NCBI GenBank assembly: GCA_023664865.1
Contig: JAMPEU010000006.1
Location: 1-64,000, forward strand
Direction of reading: 5' to 3'
Source: Butyrivibrio sp.
Lineage (GTDB): Bacteria; Bacillota; Clostridia; Lachnospirales; Lachnospiraceae
DNA: 64,000 nt
The translations under genes and the position numbers were made by a program. This document shows positions 37,408 to 46,391 of this stretch, one piece after another. The notes beneath the pieces were generated by a model. That model was given only the letters and a program-made list of their open reading frames with translations, searched no databases and was not told where the DNA came from. Each line of letters opens with the position of its first letter. Position 1 is the stretch's first letter.

Positions 37408-38406
37408 GTGGAAAAAATATTTATTATTGCGGAAGCGGGAGACAATCACAACGGAAGTATAGAGTTGGCATTTCAGCTTATTGATAAGGCTGTGGAAGCG
37501 GGAGCGGATTGTGTTAAATTTCAGACTTTTGTAACAGAAGAGGTTATCTCTAAAAATGCTGAAAAAGCAGATTATCAGAAGGAATCTACAGGTAGTGATG
37601 GCAATCAGTATGAGATGGTAAAAAAACTGGAATTATCTTTTGAGCAGTTCAGGCGGCTTCAGTTATACGCCAAGGAGAAAAAAATTATTTTTTTATCGAC
37701 GCCGTTTGATATACCCAGTGTAGAATTTTTATATAGTATTGAGATTCCATGTTTTAAAATTCCGTCCGGTGAGATTACAAATTTCCCTTATTTGGTAAAA
37801 ATTGCAGAAACCGGAAAGGATGTAATTATGTCTACAGGGATGGCGGAGTTAGAAGAAATAGATACGGCAGTTCGGGTTTTAAGAGAACATGGCAGCGGAA
37901 GCATCAGTTTACTGCATTGTAATACGGAATATCCGACACCGATAGAAGATGTTAACCTTCGCGCAATGTTAACGTTAAAAGAAAGATATGGCGTTAAAGT
38001 TGGGTATTCTGACCATACATTGGGCATTGAAGTGCCAATTGCAGCAGCAGCCCTGGGGGCGGAGATTATTGAAAAGCATTTTACGTTAGATCATAATATG
38101 GAAGGACCTGATCACAAAGCAAGCCTGGAACCGGATGAATTGAAAGCGATGGTTACAGGAATCAGAAAAATTGAGAAAGCATTGGGAAATGGCATAAAAA
38201 CGGCTAGTCCGTCGGAGAAGAAGAATATTGATATTGCCAGAAAGAGCATTGTTGCCAGACGAAATATTAAAAAAGGAGAAATACTGTCTGAGGAAAATCT
38301 GGCAGTAAAGCGTCCTGGAAATGGAATTTCACCCATGAAATGGGAGAGGGTGATTGGCACAAATGCAGTCAGAGATTTTGTAGAGGATGAAATGATAGAA
38401 TGTTAA
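37408..38406 (+). CDS. neuB: N-acetylneuraminate/legionaminate synthase
   Basis: The 332-residue enzyme condenses PEP with an N-acetylmannosamine-type sugar to form a nonulosonic acid. It has IAEAGDNHNGS at the N-terminus, ADCVKFQTF, FLSTPFDIPSVEFL, FKIPSGEITN, the metal-binding HCNTEYPTP, GYSDHTLG and EKHFTLD, and a C-terminal SAF antifreeze-like domain from about 275. The start is GTG 37408 with GGGAGA upstream. It overlaps neuC by seven bases. Sialic versus legionaminic product cannot be settled from this gene alone. Confidence 0.93.
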   Translation: MEKIFIIAEAGDNHNGSIELAFQLIDKAVEAGADCVKFQTFVTEEVISKNAEKADYQKESTGSDGNQYEMVKKLELSFEQFRRLQLYAKEKKIIFLSTPFDIPSVEFLYSIEIPCFKIPSGEITNFPYLVKIAETGKDVIMSTGMAELEEIDTAVRVLREHGSGSISLLHCNTEYPTPIEDVNLRAMLTLKERYGVKVGYSDHTLGIEVPIAAAALGAEIIEKHFTLDHNMEGPDHKASLEPDELKAMVTGIRKIEKALGNGIKTASPSEKKNIDIARKSIVARRNIKKGEILSEENLAVKRPGNGISPMKWERVIGTNAVRDFVEDEMIEC

Positions 38407-39563
38407 AGAAAGTAGCTGTAGTAACGGCAACCCGCGCAGAATATGGAATTTTAAAAAATGTTATTGAGAAGATAGATAAATCTGAACAGTTGGAGCTTTG
38501 CCTTATCGTAACAGGAATGCATTTGGTGCCAGAATATGGGATGACAGTAGAAGAAATTGAACAGGATGGATACCGTATTTCAGAAAAAGTTGATATATTA
38601 TTAACTTCTAATACTCCAGCATCGGTATCTAAGACTATGGGACTTGCTATGATTTTGTTTTCAGAAGTGTTTGAAAGGCAAAATCCTGATATGCTTATAG
38701 TATTAGGAGATAGATATGAATTATTATCCGTTTGCAGTGCGGCAATGAATGCAGGAATTCCAATTACGCATATATCCGGAGGGGAAACAACACAGGGGGC
38801 AATAGATGAAAGCATAAGACATTGTATCACTAAGATGAGCTATCTACATTTTCCGGCATGTGAAGCTTATAGAAAAAGAATCATACAGCTTGGTGAGGAA
38901 CCAGAGCGTGTTTATAATTTTGGTGATGTGGGAGTGGAAACACTTAGAACGATTCCGCTAATGAGTAAAGAAGAGTTGGAGAAATCAATTGACTTTTCTC
39001 TGGACAAACCATATTTAAGTGTTACTTTTCATCCAACTACATTGGAAAGTGAAGAAGCCGAAAAGCAAATGAAGGAAGTTCTTGCGGCATTGGAAGTATT
39101 TCCGGATATGAAATTCGTTTTTACAAAAGCAAATGCAGATGCCGGTGGGAAAAAAATGAATGATTTAATCGACCGGTACAGCAATTCCCATGATAATTGT
39201 ATTGCTTTCGCATCACTGGGAATCAGACGCTATTTAAGCTTACTGAGGTATTCCAGTGGCATACTGGGGAATTCTTCCAGCGGTATTGTGGAAGCCCCTT
39301 CTTTCGGAATTCCAACAATCAATATAGGGAGCAGACAAAAGGGAAGACTGCAGGCAGACAGTATTTTAAACTGTGAACCTGAAAGAGAACAAATTATTAG
39401 GGCGGTTATACAGTCTCAAAGTAAAGAATTTTTGGAACGGGCAAGAAATACAAAGAATCCTTATGGTGATGGAGATGTTTCGACACAGATTGTAAAGGTA
39501 ATAACAGAATATTTATATCAGAATAAGATTTATCTGGAAAAGAAGTTCTATGATGTCATATAA
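38400..39563 (+). CDS. neuC: UDP-GlcNAc(-type) 2-epimerase, hydrolysing
   Basis: The 387-residue GT-B-like epimerase shows VVTATRAEYGIL, MLIVLGDRYELL, ITHISGGETTQGAIDESIRH and GNSSSGIVEAPSFG. It releases UDP while inverting C2, feeding the preceding neuB product. NeuC (UDP-GlcNAc) and LegG (UDP-2,4-diacetamido sugar) share all of these motifs. The legB gene 11 kb downstream favours the legionaminic branch. Confidence 0.92.
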   Translation: MLKKVAVVTATRAEYGILKNVIEKIDKSEQLELCLIVTGMHLVPEYGMTVEEIEQDGYRISEKVDILLTSNTPASVSKTMGLAMILFSEVFERQNPDMLIVLGDRYELLSVCSAAMNAGIPITHISGGETTQGAIDESIRHCITKMSYLHFPACEAYRKRIIQLGEEPERVYNFGDVGVETLRTIPLMSKEELEKSIDFSLDKPYLSVTFHPTTLESEEAEKQMKEVLAALEVFPDMKFVFTKANADAGGKKMNDLIDRYSNSHDNCIAFASLGIRRYLSLLRYSSGILGNSSSGIVEAPSFGIPTINIGSRQKGRLQADSILNCEPEREQIIRAVIQSQSKEFLERARNTKNPYGDGDVSTQIVKVITEYLYQNKIYLEKKFYDVI

Positions 39564-39588
39564 TTATAGAAAGCACTGGAGAGGAAAA

Positions 39589-40278
39589 ATGAGAAATCTT
39601 GCGGTAATTCCGGCTAGAAGCGGTTCAAAAGGGTTAAAAGATAAAAATATTAAAGAACTTTTGGGGAAACCGTTGATGGCATATACTATTGAAGCTGCAA
39701 TAGAATCCGGATTGTATGATACAGTGCATGTGTCAACTGATACGGATAAATATGCCCAGATTGCGATGGAATATGGGGCGGATGTGCCATTTCTTAGAAA
39801 AAAGGAATTGTCTACGGATGCTGCTTCTACTTGGGATGTAGTAAGATTTGTGATACAGGAATATGAAGAAATGGGAAAAAGGTTTGATGTGGTAACGGTT
39901 TTACAGCCGACATCGCCTTTACGTACAAAGGAAGATATTATTGATGCATACAGTTTTTTTGAGGAAAAGAAGGCAAATATGATTTCATCGGTTTGTGAGA
40001 TGGAACACTCTCCATTATGGAGCAATACATTACCAGATGATTTGTCGATGGAATACTTTGAAGATGAGGAGACAGCATATATACCCAGACAGAAATTGCC
40101 TGTTTATTATAGAGAAAATGGGGCGGTTTATATTTTGAAAGTAGATTATTTGATGAACAATACTGCATTGTATAAAAACAGGTGCTTTGCATATATCATG
40201 GAAAAAGAACATTCAGTAGATATAGATGAAGAAATTGATTTTCTGTTTGCCCAAATTATACTTGCTGATTGTCACTAG
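39589..40278 (+). CDS. neuA: Acylneuraminate (nonulosonate) cytidylyltransferase
   Basis: The 229-residue enzyme activates the nonulosonic acid as its CMP-sugar. It has IPARSGSKGLKDKN, KPLMAYTIEAA, VSTDTDKYAQIA, VTVLQPTSPLRT and VDIDEEIDFLFA. ATG 39589 was chosen for its GGAGAGGA box; the longer frame starts inside neuC. With neuB and neuC it forms the minimal three-gene set for CMP-nonulosonate. Confidence 0.93.
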   Translation: MRNLAVIPARSGSKGLKDKNIKELLGKPLMAYTIEAAIESGLYDTVHVSTDTDKYAQIAMEYGADVPFLRKKELSTDAASTWDVVRFVIQEYEEMGKRFDVVTVLQPTSPLRTKEDIIDAYSFFEEKKANMISSVCEMEHSPLWSNTLPDDLSMEYFEDEETAYIPRQKLPVYYRENGAVYILKVDYLMNNTALYKNRCFAYIMEKEHSVDIDEEIDFLFAQIILADCH

Positions 40279-40323
40279 TAGATGCGCTGGTATTGGGTAA
40301 ATAAAGGAAAGGATGAATTGAAT

Positions 40324-40989
40324 ATGGATAGAAAGTCATTTGATGCAGAATGGGAAGTAATTCACAGCACACAGGAATGGGGGAAATATCCTTCAGAACA
40401 TGTTATTAGATTTATAGCAAGAAATTTTTATAGCGAGAAAAGGAATACCATAAAAATTCTGGATTTTGGTTGCGGGGGGGGCAGTCACACTTGGTATTTA
40501 GCAAGGGAAGGCTTTGATGTATATGCGTTTGACGGTTCAGAAAGCGCAGTCAAAAAAACAGGAGAGAGGTTATCGGCGGACAATCTGTATGCGCATCTTG
40601 AAGTGGCGGATGCATTGAAATTGCAGTATGAGCAGGATTATTTTGATGCAGTAATTGATAATGTTTCTATTTATGCTAACAGGCAGGAAAATATCGTTGC
40701 CATGTATGAGGAAATATTTGATATATTGAAACATGGAGGGAAACTTTTGACAGTATGTTTTGGGAAAAAAACGTCAGGGTGCAGGAGTGGACAGGAAATA
40801 GAGAAAGATACATATATTAATATAGAAGAAGGCGTTCTGGCAAACAGAGGAACGCAACATCTGTGGGTATTGGAAGAACTGGAAGAAACATTGCGCAGAA
40901 TAGGATTTCAGGATATCAAGCATGATATTATTTTATATACTGATAATGGAAATCAGGTTGAGCAATATGTTGTAATGGGCATGAAATAG
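40324..40989 (+). CDS. Class I SAM methyltransferase, phase-variable (ON)
   Basis: The 221-residue methyltransferase has motif I ILDFGCGGGSHTWYLA (near 46-61), FDGSESAV and FDAVIDNVSIYA. The CGGGS of motif I is encoded by a G8 tract (40474-40481), so a one-base slip would destroy the SAM site and abolish the enzyme. It is in frame here. Its place right after neuA suggests methylation of the nonulosonic acid or of a later intermediate, which is inference. Confidence 0.87.
   Translation: MDRKSFDAEWEVIHSTQEWGKYPSEHVIRFIARNFYSEKRNTIKILDFGCGGGSHTWYLAREGFDVYAFDGSESAVKKTGERLSADNLYAHLEVADALKLQYEQDYFDAVIDNVSIYANRQENIVAMYEEIFDILKHGGKLLTVCFGKKTSGCRSGQEIEKDTYINIEEGVLANRGTQHLWVLEELEETLRRIGFQDIKHDIILYTDNGNQVEQYVVMGMK
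40474..40481 (+). repeat. Poly-G tract G8 (ON state) in SAM motif I of a methyltransferase
   Basis: Eight Gs read in frame as Gly-Gly-Gly at codons 51-53. A conserved GCGGG motif partly constrains the composition, but the all-G codon choice is unusual for this AT-rich gene. Confidence 0.9.
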
Positions 40990-41013
40990 GGAAAAAGAGG
41001 TGTTTTGTAAATA

Positions 41014-41955
41014 ATGTTAGGTGCAGCTCTCAGTAAAGTAAAAAACTTAATTTTAAGAAATATGGAATTTTGGTGGCTCAAAATAAATCCTGTTATTTTT
41101 GTGCATAGTAGTGATTTAATGTTGCCAAGTGATAAGGGAACTACTATTATACAGATGATTGTTATATCGAGGCTGATGGATATAGAAAATAGAAGACAGG
41201 GGGGGGTACATTACTATTGGCAGGCAAGATTATGTGAATTAGATTACAAGAAACAATATACTGAAGATGAGAAAAGAGAAATGGACGAAAATTTTGAACG
41301 CTTTTTTCAAGCAATGGAAATGAGAGGGTTCAATCCTGATATATCTTGGATTTTAATTGCGCAACAGCCCATAATGGCGCAATCAGATGGTACACACAGA
41401 TTGGGATATTTATTGAGCGATAGATCGAATGTATTCGTGCCGGCGAAGGTACGTTTTCCAATGAGTTGGGGATATCCAATTGATGGTATTACATGGCTTT
41501 CTGATATAGGAATGCCCCAGAAAGAGATTGAGAAAATTTTAGAGCGTTATCAAATGTTGTATCATGATATGCGCAGATATATTATTGCAGTTATAGATAA
41601 AGAGATATTTGAGCAAAACAGTAAAGCTTTACTGCAGGAAATCAAGTGCATAGGCGAATGTAAAGGGATAAGGTGTTTATACAAGAAAAATGGTATTTTC
41701 AGAATGCCAAAACAGAAAAGAAAGTATTGCAAAGGCAAAGAACAATTAGTAATCTTTGAAATAGAGATACAGTATCAGCATCTATATTATAAACATGGAA
41801 AACTGAAATCAAAGCTTGCAGACATGCTGACGGACAGATGGCAAAAATTAGTCGGCACAGATGGTTATGTGGCAGGTACGATAACGGAAAGTATAACGTT
41901 GGAAACATATTTGGATGAAAATTATTTTGAGGATAAAGAATGGAAAAAGTTTTAG
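41014..41955 (+). CDS. Unknown protein of the acyl-activation module, phase-variable (ON)
   Basis: The 313-residue soluble protein is not recognised. It contains AQSDGTHRLGYLLSDR, which resembles the DGxHR signature of ParB/sulfiredoxin-like folds, and a positively charged C-terminal half. A G8 tract at codons 62-64 (RRQGGVHYYW) is in frame; a slip would abolish it early. It sits between a phase-variable methyltransferase and the acyl carrier protein gene, so it may act in the same modification. Confidence 0.65.
   Translation: MLGAALSKVKNLILRNMEFWWLKINPVIFVHSSDLMLPSDKGTTIIQMIVISRLMDIENRRQGGVHYYWQARLCELDYKKQYTEDEKREMDENFERFFQAMEMRGFNPDISWILIAQQPIMAQSDGTHRLGYLLSDRSNVFVPAKVRFPMSWGYPIDGITWLSDIGMPQKEIEKILERYQMLYHDMRRYIIAVIDKEIFEQNSKALLQEIKCIGECKGIRCLYKKNGIFRMPKQKRKYCKGKEQLVIFEIEIQYQHLYYKHGKLKSKLADMLTDRWQKLVGTDGYVAGTITESITLETYLDENYFEDKEWKKF
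41199..41206 (+). repeat. Poly-G tract G8 (ON state) in the unknown gene
   Basis: Eight Gs encode Gln-Gly-Gly-Val in frame near codon 62. Confidence 0.93.
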
Positions 41956-42005
41956 CAATAGGAGTCGATGGTTTTATTGGTTTATTATGCCGAGGGAGAA
42001 ATTAA

Positions 42006-42230
42006 ATGGAAGAATTGAGAAAAGTATTAGAGAGCGTGAACGAATATGTTGATTATGAGGGTGAAGTGAAATTGCTGACAGATGGGATTATTGATTCCGT
42101 AGAATTGGTAGAGATGGTTGCTGCAATTGAAGAAAAGTTTGAGATAGAAATTTTGCTAGACGAAATAACACCAGAGAATTTTGATTCGTTATACAATATT
42201 TGGAATATGATAGAAAGATTAAGAAGATAA
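42006..42230 (+). CDS. Acyl carrier protein
   Basis: The 74-residue acidic four-helix protein carries the 4'-phosphopantetheine attachment site as DGIIDSVELVEMV (Ser in DSVEL, about residue 31). GGGAGA precedes ATG 42006. It is a dedicated carrier: the next gene, 11 bp later, is an adenylating ligase. Together they would activate and hold a carboxylic acid for transfer, probably to an amino sugar of the glycan. Confidence 0.85.
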   Translation: MEELRKVLESVNEYVDYEGEVKLLTDGIIDSVELVEMVAAIEEKFEIEILLDEITPENFDSLYNIWNMIERLRR

Positions 42231-42241
42231 AAAGGTAAAGT

Positions 42242-43735
42242 ATGAGAATGTTTAATTCAATTATAGAAGCAGTTGCAAAATATGCAAAAGAAATGCCAAA
42301 TAAATTTTGCGTAATAGATCACAATGGTGCGCATACATATGAAGAAATATGGGAATTAACGCAAGCGGCTATGTGGCAAATGAAGAAGCTGGGGATAAAA
42401 AAGCGTGATTGTATAATGGTAGAGTGTACGCAGGATGCGTTATTTCTTGTATGCGATTTGGCGTGTGAGCTTTGTGGTGCAATATTTGTTCCAATTGAGC
42501 ATAAGGCATCGGAAGAACGAGTAAAAATAATTGCTGAAGATACGGATGCCCGATTGTTTATATGTAATACAGAGTACGATATCTCGGTAAAAATGATGTC
42601 AATTAATCTATTTTTTATTGAAAAAAGTAATAAGATTGAAACAGCAATTATATTTCCGCAGAAAGAATCTACAGCTGAAATATTGTATACGACGGGTACA
42701 ACCGGAATTGCAAAAGGGGTTGAAATAACAAACGGTAATAATATAGCTCTTGCTGAAAATGTAAAATATGGGACTGAAATGAAAAAAAATAATATAGAAC
42801 TGATACCATTACCATTAAGTCATTCACATGGTTTAAGATGTTGTTATGCCAATATGCTTAATGGAAGTACCGTTGTGTTGGTGGAGGGAGTATCGAGAGT
42901 AAAATATGTTTTTGATTTGATAATGCAGTATGGCGTAACCGCTATAGACGCATCACCGAGTGCAATTTTAATTTTGAATAAATTATCAAAGGGAAAATTT
43001 GGAGAAATTAGCAGACAGATTGATTATATTCAGGTAGGAACGGAAGTATTGTCAGAGGATGTAAAGGAATTACTGATATTGAATTTTCCAACGGCAAGGT
43101 TATATAATTTTTATGGTTCTACGGAATCGGGAAGAACTTGTGTATTGAATTTCAATAAAGAAAGAGGTAAGAAAGGATGTATTGGGAGACCAACCCGAAA
43201 TGCAAAGTTTATTGTTACGGACGAGGAAAGAAGAGAAATAAGATCATCAAGAGACAATGTGGGTCTTTTAGCAAGTGCGGGATTAATGAATATGAGAGGT
43301 TATTGGCGGCAAGATAAATTGACGCAGCAGATTGTAGGAGAGGGTTATGTGTATACAAATGATATAGGATATATCGATGAAGAGGGTTATATTTATGTGA
43401 TAGGAAGAAAAGATGATGTTATAAACTATAAAGGAATAAAGATTGCACCGGAAGAAATTGAGGAAAAAGCCAGAAAATATGAAGGAATTGTAGATTGCGC
43501 ATGTATTCCGCAAGCAGACAGCATATCCGGACAAGTACCAAAATTATTTATTGTTGTAAGGAATAAGGAGAAATTTCAGATAAAAAAATTTTTCTCATTT
43601 TTAGAAAAATATATTGATGAAAATAAAATGCCAAAAGGAATTGAGATTATCGATGAGATTCCACGTACTTATAATGGGAAAATTCATAGGATGAAATTGA
43701 TTAATAGGGAGGGAGACGCTGTCAAAAATACATAG
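42242..43735 (+). CDS. AMP-dependent acyl/aminoacyl-ACP ligase (adenylation domain)
   Basis: The 497-residue ANL enzyme has ILYTTGTTGIAKGV (A3), NFYGSTESGRT (A5), TNDIGYIDEEGYIYVIGRKDD (A7/A8) and the catalytic lysine in RTYNGKIHR (A10). It would adenylate a carboxylate and load it on the adjacent carrier protein. No condensation or thioesterase domain is attached. The substrate pocket cannot be read reliably. Presence inside a glycan locus points to an unusual acyl decoration. Confidence 0.88.
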   Translation: MRMFNSIIEAVAKYAKEMPNKFCVIDHNGAHTYEEIWELTQAAMWQMKKLGIKKRDCIMVECTQDALFLVCDLACELCGAIFVPIEHKASEERVKIIAEDTDARLFICNTEYDISVKMMSINLFFIEKSNKIETAIIFPQKESTAEILYTTGTTGIAKGVEITNGNNIALAENVKYGTEMKKNNIELIPLPLSHSHGLRCCYANMLNGSTVVLVEGVSRVKYVFDLIMQYGVTAIDASPSAILILNKLSKGKFGEISRQIDYIQVGTEVLSEDVKELLILNFPTARLYNFYGSTESGRTCVLNFNKERGKKGCIGRPTRNAKFIVTDEERREIRSSRDNVGLLASAGLMNMRGYWRQDKLTQQIVGEGYVYTNDIGYIDEEGYIYVIGRKDDVINYKGIKIAPEEIEEKARKYEGIVDCACIPQADSISGQVPKLFIVVRNKEKFQIKKFFSFLEKYIDENKMPKGIEIIDEIPRTYNGKIHRMKLINREGDAVKNT

Positions 43736-43788
43736 GTTATAAAAGCGGGAGTTTTTCATACAATAATTTAATTAGGAGAGTAAGATAT

Positions 43789-44802
43789 ATGAAAGCAAAT
43801 ATAATGAAAGTAATAATAGTTATAGTGATAATGTTTGCCATTGTGGGATGCGGTAAGGAAAAATTGAATCAAGGGCGGGATTCGGAAGAAGAGGTGAGCG
43901 TGAATGATGAAACAGTTACCTTAAATATTGCATATCAATATGGATTGGCATATGCTCCTGTGGTGATTGCACAGGAACAAGGATTAATTGAGCAGGCATA
44001 TGAAGAAATGACAGGAAAGCAGGTTGTGGTTGTTTGGAATCAAATGAGTTCAGGCGCTGATATTAATACGGGAATATCATCGGGAAGTATAGATGTTGGT
44101 TTTATGGGGGTTGCGCCTGCAATTACGGGAGTGACTAAAGGAGTAGGGTATAAAATATTTTCAAATATATCAGGTCAAGAACATGGGCTTATGACAAATG
44201 ATGAAAATATTCATACCCTTGGCGATTTGATTGGAAGTGATAAGCAAATTGCGCTTGTAAACATAGGTTCTATTCAGCACATTTTGCTTGGCATGGCATT
44301 GGAGAATGCGGGCTATGACCCGCATGGATTAGATGCTAATATTGTGGCAATGAAACATCCTGATGGGATGGTGGCTTTAGAAACCGGAAATGTATCATGC
44401 CATCTTACATCCAATCCTTATATTTTCAAAGAACGGGAAGAAGAAAACTTATATGAAATAGAAGGAGTATCAGAAGCATGGGGGATTAATGATTCATTTA
44501 TTGTGGGTGTGGCATCAGAATCATTATATGATAATAATCCCGAATTATATCAGGCGTTGTGCGATGCTATCGAGGAGGCAATTGTATATATGAATGATAA
44601 TCCGGAAGAGGCAGCGAAGATTACATGTGAGTATAATGGGAATAGTGAGGAAGATGAACTTGCTTATATAAAGAAGAGCAAATATATGGTTGAGACAAGT
44701 GGTGTGTTTGAGTTGGCTTCTTTCATGGCGCGTAATGGTTTTATTGATGAAATGCCAGAAACTTATGAAGAACTTGTTTTTGAAAATGTTTCTGGTGATT
44801 AA
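43789..44802 (+). CDS. ABC transporter substrate-binding lipoprotein (NMT1/SsuA/TauA-like)
   Basis: The 337-residue protein has a lipoprotein signal (lipobox AIVGC, Cys about residue 21) and a periplasmic-binding fold of the NitT/TauT group: NIAYQYGLAYAPVVIAQEQG, SGSIDVGFMGVAPAITG and LVNIGSIQHILLG. It captures a small anionic or zwitterionic solute outside the cell for the permease and ATPase that follow. The ligand is unknown. Confidence 0.88.
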   Translation: MKANIMKVIIVIVIMFAIVGCGKEKLNQGRDSEEEVSVNDETVTLNIAYQYGLAYAPVVIAQEQGLIEQAYEEMTGKQVVVVWNQMSSGADINTGISSGSIDVGFMGVAPAITGVTKGVGYKIFSNISGQEHGLMTNDENIHTLGDLIGSDKQIALVNIGSIQHILLGMALENAGYDPHGLDANIVAMKHPDGMVALETGNVSCHLTSNPYIFKEREEENLYEIEGVSEAWGINDSFIVGVASESLYDNNPELYQALCDAIEEAIVYMNDNPEEAAKITCEYNGNSEEDELAYIKKSKYMVETSGVFELASFMARNGFIDEMPETYEELVFENVSGD

Positions 44803-44823
44803 ATTGATGGGAAAGGCAATTTT

Positions 44824-45633
44824 ATGAACAGGAATAATAAGCGGATATATACAATAGTGGTACAGACAGTATTCATTATTGCAATATTGTGTATATGGGA
44901 ATGGGTTTCAAAATCCGGCCTAGTTGGGGGGGGCAAATCGGAACTGATATTTCCATCGGTAGAATCAATAGCAGGTGCATTTGTCAAGAATTTTTCAAAA
45001 GGTTATGCGGGAATTTCCCTTTGGATATATATTGCTAATTCGATGAAGCTTTTGCTAGAAGGTTTATTGATAGGAATTATTCTGGCATTTATATTATCCG
45101 GTTTGTCGATGATAAGTAGAATATTTTATGATATCTATAATTTAATTATTTCTGTATGCGATTTATTGCCGGGAGTTGCTTTGTTGCCAGTAGTAATTAT
45201 TATATTTGGAGTAAAGCCGGAGGTAATTGTTTTTTTAGTTGTACACGCGGTATTGTGGCCAATGTCTAGAAATATTTTAGATGGTTTTCAAGCAGTGCCT
45301 CAGATATATGTCGAAGCAGGAATGAATATTGGCTTGAAAGGGTTGACATTATTATGTGGGGTTTATTTTCCGGCTGCAATTTCATATATTGTTTCTGGTT
45401 TAAAGGTTGGATGGGCAAGAGCTTGGAGAGGTCTGATTAGCGCAGAGATGATATTCGGGGTGGCAGCCTGCCCAGGGATTGGTTTGTTTATTAATCAAAT
45501 GCGAACTAATATGAATAATGCAGAGATGTATGCAACATTGGTTGTTATTGCCATTATTGGATTGGCTGTACAGTATGGGGTTTTGTCACCGATTGAGAAA
45601 TGTACAATAAAAAAGTGGGGGATGACAAAATGA
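44824..45633 (+). CDS. ABC transporter permease, phase-variable (ON)
   Basis: The 269-residue membrane protein of the SsuC/TauC type has six helices and an EAA-like loop ([19 protein letters not shown]). A G8 tract at codons 35-37 (GLVGGGKSE) is in frame. A one-base slip would truncate the protein right after its first helix and disable uptake. Its stop overlaps the ATPase start by four bases (ATGA). Phase-variable control of an importer inside a glycan locus is unusual. Confidence 0.87.
   Translation: MNRNNKRIYTIVVQTVFIIAILCIWEWVSKSGLVGGGKSELIFPSVESIAGAFVKNFSKGYAGISLWIYIANSMKLLLEGLLIGIILAFILSGLSMISRIFYDIYNLIISVCDLLPGVALLPVVIIIFGVKPEVIVFLVVHAVLWPMSRNILDGFQAVPQIYVEAGMNIGLKGLTLLCGVYFPAAISYIVSGLKVGWARAWRGLISAEMIFGVAACPGIGLFINQMRTNMNNAEMYATLVVIAIIGLAVQYGVLSPIEKCTIKKWGMTK
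44926..44933 (+). repeat. Poly-G tract G8 (ON state) in the ABC permease gene
   Basis: Eight Gs encode three glycines in frame, directly after the first membrane helix. Confidence 0.93.
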
Positions 45634-46391
45634 TAAATAGTAAGAATTGTGTTATTTTAGAAGTGCATAATCTATCAAAAGTTTTTGATAAAGATACAGA
45701 TACGGAAAAAGATGTTTTAAAAAATATGAATCTTACAGTTAATAAGAATGAGTTTGTATGTGTGCTTGGTCCTTCAGGTTGTGGAAAGACAACATTATTA
45801 CGGTGCATTGCCGGATTTGAAGATTATGAAGGCAGTGTCGTAGTAAATGGAGAGAAACGAATGCAACCTGGGACGGATAGGGTTATGGTATTTCAGGATT
45901 TTAATCAATTATTTCCATGGAAGACAGTGGAAAAAAATATACAATATCCATTAAGGCTTCAGGGGATTCATGATAAAGCGGAATTGAAACAAAAATCTGA
46001 TCAAGCGTTGAAGAAAGTAAAATTATCAGGATATGAAAATTATTACCCATATCAGTTATCAGGCGGAATGAAACAGCGTGTTGCAATCGCTAAAGCATTG
46101 GCGTTAAAACCTGAAATAATATTGATGGATGAACCGTTTGCGGCATTGGATGCAATGACAAGAAATAAATTGCAGGAGGAATTGATACATATTTCAGAGG
46201 AGGAAGAAAGCACAATTTTGTTTATTACCCATAACATTCAAGAAGCTATTGTTTTAGGTACAAGAATTATTGTTTTAGCGTCGGAAGGCAATATTGTAAT
46301 AGATGAAAAAAATATGATAGCAAGACCTGTTACGCCAGCTTCTGAAGGATATGGTGAAGCATGGGAGAGGTTGCATTGTGCGTTGTATTAG
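45630..46391 (+). CDS. ABC transporter ATP-binding protein (SsuB/TauB-like)
   Basis: The 253-residue ATPase has Walker [11 protein letters not shown]-loop [11 protein letters not shown], signature [16 protein letters not shown], Walker B IILMDEPF and the switch His in FITHNIQEA. The start is ATG 45630, coupled to the permease stop. Its own stop overlaps the stop of the convergent minus-strand gene by four bases. Confidence 0.93.
   Translation: MINSKNCVILEVHNLSKVFDKDTDTEKDVLKNMNLTVNKNEFVCVLGPSGCGKTTLLRCIAGFEDYEGSVVVNGEKRMQPGTDRVMVFQDFNQLFPWKTVEKNIQYPLRLQGIHDKAELKQKSDQALKKVKLSGYENYYPYQLSGGMKQRVAIAKALALKPEIILMDEPFAALDAMTRNKLQEELIHISEEEESTILFITHNIQEAIVLGTRIIVLASEGNIVIDEKNMIARPVTPASEGYGEAWERLHCALY

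Noticed and set aside
37408..38406. neuB homologue as pseudaminic acid synthase (PseI)
   Set aside because: The neighbouring hydrolysing 2-epimerase and legB fit the sialic/legionaminic branch; PseB, PseC and PseG are not seen.
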